63,871 nucleotides of DNA from Acidobacteria bacterium UBA2990 (GTDB taxonomy: Bacteria; Acidobacteriota; Vicinamibacteria; Vicinamibacterales; UBA8438): assembly GCA_002347025.1 (NCBI GenBank), contig DEAE01000023.1, positions 1 to 63,871 of the forward strand, written 5' to 3'. Position 1 is the first letter of the stretch. Every line of letters starts with the position of its first letter. The notes beneath the pieces were generated by a model, which saw only the letters and a list, made by a program, of their open reading frames with translations, made no database searches and was not told where the DNA came from. Below, piece after piece: positions 59,171 to 63,871 of this stretch. The translations under genes and the position numbers were made by a program.

Positions 59171-61069
59171 ATGAAATCTTTCAATACTGGTTCAATCCTC
59201 TCGGGCGAGAGTGGGACGGGATGGCTAAACCCCGGCGTGATTGTGCTCTTGGTTCTGCTAGGGGCTGGTTCGTTCGTTTCGCTGTCGCTGGATGTACCCA
59301 GAGCGCTCAGAGGAATCAAGGGAGACGAAGCCACCTATGTAGCCATGGCATTGAGCCTCGCTCATGACGCAGACTTAGTTTATGAACGTCGTGATGAGGA
59401 ACGGTTTTTCGCCATCTACCCGGGAGGGCCGGAAGGCATCTATCTGAAGGATGGCGTAGGCTCGTTCATTGAATCTCAGAAAAGTTTCCCGTTTATTCGG
59501 CGTGTGACCTATCCAGACGGTGTCGAGGATCGGTTCTACTTTGGAAAGGCTTTTATATCCTCGGTCTTTGCTGCTCCGTTCGTGTGGGCTGCTGGGGTGA
59601 ATGGATTAGTCTGGTTTAACGTAGTGCTGCTGTCACTGGTGTGGTTCTGCGCTTATCGCTTTATTGCAGTAACCGGATCAGCGACATTCGCTCTGCCATA
59701 TACCCTGGTATTTTTTGGTGTGTCGATTGTGCCGCTCTATCTATGGTGGCTCTCGTCAGATATGTTCAACCTCGCGGGAGTATTTGGTGCGTATTTCTTA
59801 TGGTTCTATAAGGATGTTGCCCCGAGGGCTACGACACGGCTAGGCGTGTGGTTGCGAGGGTCTAACAGTGACCTAGTTGCAGCACTGTTGTTGGGATTAG
59901 TCATATTTTCGAAACCCTGGCCCCATCCCCTACTTATCTTGCCTCCGGTTGTTCATCTTTGGCGACAGGGGCGCTTAGGCCATGGTATTGCGGTTGGGTT
60001 TCTGGCGGCAGCCGTTTCCTGGGTAGGATTTGGTCTCAATGCAGCGGTTAGCGGGGAGTTGAACTACCAAGGAGGCTTAGACCGTAGGTATGTGGCAGGA
60101 GAGTTTCCTTTTGAACCAGGCAATCAGTGGAACGATCTTGGTGTCAGCATGTCTACAGACTCGATTGTTGTGGAAGATCCGCTCGAAGTCCGAGAATTTG
60201 CGACCCTCCTTTATCACAATGTCCGGTATTTTCTTGTTGGGCGACATTTTGGGCTTCTCCCATTTTTCTTTCCAGGCATTGTAGCGGTGGTACTGTTTTT
60301 GATTACTTATAGTCGGGCGAGGGCGTGGCAATGGGTGACCTTGGGGATTACGGTCTTGGCCGCTGTGACCTTGGTCATCTATATGCCCTTTACCTGGTCT
60401 GGTGGTGGAGGGCCTAGCGGCAATCGATATTTTCTTAGTGTTTATCCGCTGTTCTTGTTTCTCACGCCCCCCCTTAGGACGCCTTGGGCGACGATCAGCT
60501 CTTGGCTCGGCGGGATGTTGTTTATCGGGCACATTCTCGTTGATCCGTTTGTTTCGGCGAAGCAGACATACCTCGGTCCAGAACGTGGGTTGTTGCGCGC
60601 ATTGCCAGTTGAGTTGACAACAGTTCTCGACCTGCCTGTGATGCTTGACGCCCCAAGAGCACGGGTCAGGTATGGTGAGGAGCCACCAGTCCAACTCTAT
60701 TTCCTGGATCACAACGCATCCTTACCTGAAGCTCCTGGTATTTGGATTCACGGAAGGCAGCGAGCGGATATTATTCTGCGCAGTCAGAACGAGTTTGAGA
60801 CCATCACCGTGACAGCTCGATCGCCGATTGCGACTGAGGTTTCTGTCGACGTTGGTCGAGGTCAGGGAGTAATGGTTTTGGAGCCTGGTGTGCAAGGGAC
60901 GGTTACTGTTGAGGCGGCCGGGGTCTATTCGAGGAAAAGTTGGGCCTATCTTATGCAGATTAGGACCAGCGATGGCTTTGTGCCTCGATTGGTCGAGCCT
61001 GGGTCGGGTGATGGTCGGTTCTTGGGTGCCGCAATTAGTTTAAGAGCGACCCCGGCGGCGATCCAGTGA
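59171..61069 (+). CDS. Large membrane protein, GT-C glycosyltransferase-like
   Basis: A 632-residue protein with an N-terminal membrane helix (about 22-42) followed by a loop with the acidic motif KGDEATYVAMALSLAHDADL (about 50-69), where GT-C enzymes hold their catalytic Asp/Glu, then about nine further membrane helices (about 125-430) and a C-terminal soluble beta-rich domain (about 490-620). GT-C enzymes use lipid-phosphate sugars on the external face of the membrane, so the GtrB/DPM-like proteins elsewhere in the window could supply donors. Function is inferred from topology. Confidence 0.78.
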   Translation: MKSFNTGSILSGESGTGWLNPGVIVLLVLLGAGSFVSLSLDVPRALRGIKGDEATYVAMALSLAHDADLVYERRDEERFFAIYPGGPEGIYLKDGVGSFIESQKSFPFIRRVTYPDGVEDRFYFGKAFISSVFAAPFVWAAGVNGLVWFNVVLLSLVWFCAYRFIAVTGSATFALPYTLVFFGVSIVPLYLWWLSSDMFNLAGVFGAYFLWFYKDVAPRATTRLGVWLRGSNSDLVAALLLGLVIFSKPWPHPLLILPPVVHLWRQGRLGHGIAVGFLAAAVSWVGFGLNAAVSGELNYQGGLDRRYVAGEFPFEPGNQWNDLGVSMSTDSIVVEDPLEVREFATLLYHNVRYFLVGRHFGLLPFFFPGIVAVVLFLITYSRARAWQWVTLGITVLAAVTLVIYMPFTWSGGGGPSGNRYFLSVYPLFLFLTPPLRTPWATISSWLGGMLFIGHILVDPFVSAKQTYLGPERGLLRALPVELTTVLDLPVMLDAPRARVRYGEEPPVQLYFLDHNASLPEAPGIWIHGRQRADIILRSQNEFETITVTARSPIATEVSVDVGRGQGVMVLEPGVQGTVTVEAAGVYSRKSWAYLMQIRTSDGFVPRLVEPGSGDGRFLGAAISLRATPAAIQ

Positions 61070-61108
61070 ACTTAGAACTATGCAGAATTTGATTGGGAAG
61101 GACAGCCG

Positions 61109-62161
61109 GTGGCCCGGGTAGCTGTCGTTACGTCGCATCCGCTCTTTGCCGCAGGAGGACACCTGGTCATCGCAGAGGGGCTGACTACGGCCTTGCGCGA
61201 GGCCGGTCATGATGCGACCGTCGTGCGGACGCCTCAGAATAGATTTGGTCGCCAGGCAGGGGCCTATTACTCAACTTGGTTAACCGATGTCGAGCTAGCC
61301 GGCGATGGAGGTTCTATCGACCATGTTGTTAGTCTTCGGTTTCCCAGCTATGCCGTACGACATCCGTCGCATGTGTGCTGGCTGAATCATCGGATGCGGG
61401 AATATTACGATCAGTGGTCTTCTTTTAGGTCGACTCTCTCATGGCGGGCTCGAGTTAAAGAACATGTAAGAAGGCAAGTCATTCATAAGGTTGACCGGTG
61501 GCTTTTAACGAGAAATGTATCGCGTCTTTTTGCCCAATCTCGGACGATCCAACATCGTCTACAGCGGTGGGGAGGTATTCGATCTGAGGTTTTGTATCCA
61601 CCGCCTCCACCGCGTCCTTATCGCTGTGAGGGTTATGGCGATTATCTGTTTATCGCCTCACGACTATCGCCGTTGAAACGGGTAGACCTCGTGATTGCAG
61701 CTCTGGCACGCCCGGCTGCTAAAGGTGTCCACTGTATCATCGCCGGTGATGGGAGCCAACGCAGTAGATTGCAAGCACAAATAAAAGACCTCGGTCTAGC
61801 CGATCGCGTGCAACTGTTGGGGAATGTGGGTGAAAGTGAGTTGGTCAGGCATTTGGCACACTGCCGAGCGGTTTGCTATCCACCTCAAGCTGAGGATTAT
61901 GGATTACTTACGCTTGAGGCTTTCGTTTCTGGTAAGGCTGTGATTACCTGCTCGGACAGTGGCGGTCCGGCTGAGCTAGTGCGGACGGGAGAGGAGGGTA
62001 TTGTAGTTCCTCCTAAACCGGATTCTCTAGCTGAAGCTTTTCGGCAGGTGATGGACGATGTGAATCTAGCCGAGAGGTTTGGTAGAAATGCACAGACTCG
62101 TGCAAGGGAATTCACTTGGGATCAGACTATTCGACACCTACTGGGAGAGGCAGAAGCCTAG
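61109..62161 (+). CDS. GT4 family glycosyltransferase
   Basis: A 350-residue GT4 enzyme: N-terminal AAGGHLVIAEGLTTALREAGH, C-domain LFIASRLSPLKRVDLVIAAL (about 180-199), CIIAGDGSQRSRL and the EX7E motif AEDYGLLTLEAFVSGKAVIT (about 259-278). The GTG start at 61109 lies 39 bp after the previous stop. Last glycosyltransferase of the operon. Confidence 0.92.
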   Translation: MARVAVVTSHPLFAAGGHLVIAEGLTTALREAGHDATVVRTPQNRFGRQAGAYYSTWLTDVELAGDGGSIDHVVSLRFPSYAVRHPSHVCWLNHRMREYYDQWSSFRSTLSWRARVKEHVRRQVIHKVDRWLLTRNVSRLFAQSRTIQHRLQRWGGIRSEVLYPPPPPRPYRCEGYGDYLFIASRLSPLKRVDLVIAALARPAAKGVHCIIAGDGSQRSRLQAQIKDLGLADRVQLLGNVGESELVRHLAHCRAVCYPPQAEDYGLLTLEAFVSGKAVITCSDSGGPAELVRTGEEGIVVPPKPDSLAEAFRQVMDDVNLAERFGRNAQTRAREFTWDQTIRHLLGEAEA

Positions 62162-62183
62162 TGGTCAATTTGGGCATTGAATC

Positions 62184-62996
62184 ATGGCTTACAGCAGTGC
62201 ATTCGAAAAAAAATTGGCGCGAAAAACAACTCGGGCGATCGTTGATTTCGATTTGATCGAGGAGGGTGACCGTGTCATGGTGGGATTATCCGGTGGAAAG
62301 GACAGTTGGGCGTTGATTCACCTGCTCGAGGCCCTTCAAAGAAGGGCACCGGTGAAATTTAGTTTGATTGCTGTCAATGTTGATTCGGGCTACCGAGATT
62401 ATAAACACGAGACACTGGCCAGAACTTGCGAGCAGCGTGGTTGGGATTTACGAATTGAACATACAACTATTGGAGAGATCATCGACGAAAAACTGGACGC
62501 CAGGGCCACGCCGTGCTCGTTATGTGCCCGCCTTCGTAGAGGTGTGTTGTATAGGATGGCGACCGAGGTGGGTGCCACCAAGATCGCTCTCGGGCATCAT
62601 GCTGACGACTTCATTGAGACCCTGTTGTTGAATTTGTTCTTTGCAGGTACTTTAAAGGCGATGCCGGCTCGGCTCGTGTCTGATGACAGACGGCACGTCG
62701 TTATCAGGCCTCTGGTGTATGTCAGTGAAGAGGAAGCCCGGGAATACACCGAACGCGCTGGGTTGCCCGTTATCGGTTGTTGCTGTCCAGTCTGTGGCGA
62801 CCTTAGCCTACAACGTCAGAGGGTCAAGCGCCTTCTGCTTGATCTGGAACGTGAGCACCCTGGTGTTAAGCAGTCGATGCTCAAAGCCCTTGGAAATGTC
62901 GCAAGCCGTCATCTGCTTGACCGTCGCTTGAATCCACCCGCTGAGCTTCGAGCTGAGGTGCTGTCCAGAGTGGATCAGGTGTCAATGGTGACCTGA
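62184..62996 (+). CDS. ttcA: tRNA 2-thiocytidine biosynthesis protein TtcA
   Basis: A 270-residue PP-loop ATPase that thiolates C32 of certain tRNAs. The PP-loop SGGKDS is at 36-41; the iron-sulfur cysteines are CSLC (Cys111, Cys114) and the CCCPVC cluster (Cys199-204). HHADDFIETLLLNLFF is the second family signature. The protein ends with basic residues. It starts 22 bp after the GT4 stop, so it may be transcribed with the operon although its role is unrelated. Confidence 0.93.
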   Translation: MAYSSAFEKKLARKTTRAIVDFDLIEEGDRVMVGLSGGKDSWALIHLLEALQRRAPVKFSLIAVNVDSGYRDYKHETLARTCEQRGWDLRIEHTTIGEIIDEKLDARATPCSLCARLRRGVLYRMATEVGATKIALGHHADDFIETLLLNLFFAGTLKAMPARLVSDDRRHVVIRPLVYVSEEEAREYTERAGLPVIGCCCPVCGDLSLQRQRVKRLLLDLEREHPGVKQSMLKALGNVASRHLLDRRLNPPAELRAEVLSRVDQVSMVT

Positions 62997-63172
62997 AGTT
63001 TCCACTAACATCGTAAAGACATGGTTTTAGCAGATTACTTGCAATCGCTGTGACTGCATGGCGGGAAACGGTGACTAAGGACATTGACACAACGAATGCG
63101 GCTCCCCGGGTCATGGTAAGCCCTACCCCAGTGCCAAAGGTGTCGAATGTATTACAAGGCTGAGCTTGGTAG

Positions 63173-63622
63173 ATGCGTGCTGTAGTGCAGAGGGTGACGG
63201 AGGCTCGGGTTACTGTAGACGGGAAGGTGGTAGGTGAGATCGGGAGCGGGTTGCTGGTGTTTGTCGGGGTTGCCAAGGGCGATGATTCTCGCAAGGTGGC
63301 TTATCTGGCCAACAAACTCGTCGGGCTCCGTATCTTTCGAGATGTCGAAGGTAGGTTCGAATGTTCGGTAGAACAGGTCGGCGGAGCTGTTCTCTTGGTC
63401 TCACAGTTCACATTGTATGGCGATTGTCGGCATGGCCGGCGTCCATCCTTTGATCAGGCCGCGACAGCCGAGGAGGCAGAAGAGGTTTATGAGGCATTAG
63501 TAGAGGCCCTGAGGGTACGTGGTGTGCCGGTGATGACCGGAAGGTTTCAGAGGGATATGGTGGTGACGTCCGTGAATGATGGTCCAGTGACACTGTTATT
63601 GGATGGTGAGCGAGCATTCTAG
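63173..63622 (+). CDS. dtd: D-aminoacyl-tRNA deacylase
   Basis: A 149-residue Dtd that removes D-amino acids (and glycine from mischarged tRNA-Ala) from tRNA. Starts MRAVVQRVTEARVTVDG; the active-site strand VSQFTLYGD (about 80-88) and the C-terminal NDGPVT motif, equivalent to the cross-subunit NxGP, are intact. It is full length. No close operon partner; ttcA ends 176 bp upstream. Confidence 0.97.
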   Translation: MRAVVQRVTEARVTVDGKVVGEIGSGLLVFVGVAKGDDSRKVAYLANKLVGLRIFRDVEGRFECSVEQVGGAVLLVSQFTLYGDCRHGRRPSFDQAATAEEAEEVYEALVEALRVRGVPVMTGRFQRDMVVTSVNDGPVTLLLDGERAF

Positions 63623-63725
63623 GCCTGGGTCTTCCAAAGCTTGGTTCTGGCTGCGGTACTTCGTTCATCCGATCGGTGTCGATCGCACTGTCTTATGTGG
63701 CGAGCGGCAGTATTAGGTGGAAGCT

Positions 63726-63871
63726 GTGGAGTGGGTGAGGGCGTTGGTGTTCCAAGGTAAAGCACTGGGTGGCGGTTGGTTGATGGCCTCAGATGCTCGC
63801 CTCCTTCTCGTGCTTGCGCTGCTTGTCGAGGGGGTGCTTGGAGGATTGGCTCTTGCCTGGGCCCGTTTACG
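63726..63871 (+). CDS. Start of an unknown membrane protein, cut by the window end
   Basis: From GTG 63726 (or ATG 63783) an open frame runs to the window end. It would encode a hydrophobic stretch with LLLVLALLVEGVLGGLALAW, consistent with a first membrane helix. Only 48 residues are visible, so the family cannot be named. Confidence 0.35.
   Translation, partial: MEWVRALVFQGKALGGGWLMASDARLLLVLALLVEGVLGGLALAWARL

Noticed and set aside
60077..60712. 211-residue minus-strand frame
   Set aside because: Antisense to the GT-C-like membrane protein; low-complexity, charge-rich composition typical of a shadow frame.
1..63871. CRISPR array, prophage or insertion sequence
   Set aside because: No regularly spaced short repeats, no transposase or integrase genes and no terminal inverted repeats were seen.

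Overview
This window reads as a chromosomal segment of a Gram-negative, probably aerobic or facultative bacterium. It has lipoproteins with lipoboxes, an outer-membrane beta-barrel protein, and a System I cytochrome c maturation operon. The gene mix suggests Acidobacteriota: a catalytic/degenerate M16 peptidase pair, TPM/LemA genes, a C-x3-Y type CcmE, a CcmF fused to a CcmH-like domain, and a cytochrome c/copper monooxygenase-like protein. That assignment is inference from gene content and I could not run a phylogeny. I see no phage, transposase, integrase, CRISPR array or rRNA. Genes are dense, with many 1-11 bp overlaps of stop and start codons and frequent GTG/TTG starts.

Region 1 (1-14.7 kb) is mostly housekeeping. 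It holds a truncated tRNA-Phe, a dolichol-phosphate-mannose-synthase-like transferase, the M16 pair, an FtsB/DivIC-like protein, a ribbon-helix-helix-like protein with operator-like palindromes, and recA. Then come a TPM-nucleotidyltransferase-LemA trio, two secreted beta-propeller-type proteins, a thiolase, a DciA-like protein and Maf.

Region 2 (14.7-22.4 kb) is a cytochrome c maturation operon: ccmE, ccmF fused to ccmH, a membrane zinc-ribbon protein, a secreted/membrane protein, ccmA, ccmB, ccmC, a CcmD-like protein and a tiny membrane protein. Convergent to it lie an exported protein and a CXXCH cytochrome/copper-monooxygenase-like protein, a plausible client of the pathway.

Region 3 (24.9-29.4 kb) holds a metallophosphoesterase, aroK, aroA, an inositol-monophosphatase-family gene and a VTT/DedA-type membrane protein.

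Region 4 (29.6-62.2 kb) is a broad cell-surface polysaccharide and envelope region. It has GT2 and GT4 glycosyltransferases, a sugar aminotransferase, a hexapeptide acyltransferase and an AlgI/AlgX/AlgJ-like O-acetylation operon headed by a beta-propeller lipoprotein. It also has asparagine synthase, FAD-dependent dehydrogenases, methyltransferases, a flippase-like membrane protein, an epimerase and two large membrane proteins. Embedded in it are two paralogous lipoproteins (50.8-54.3 kb) that share a nearly identical, cysteine-containing C-terminal domain I do not recognise. This pair is my best candidate for something undescribed.

Region 5 (62.2-63.9 kb) holds ttcA, dtd and the start of a membrane protein cut by the window end.
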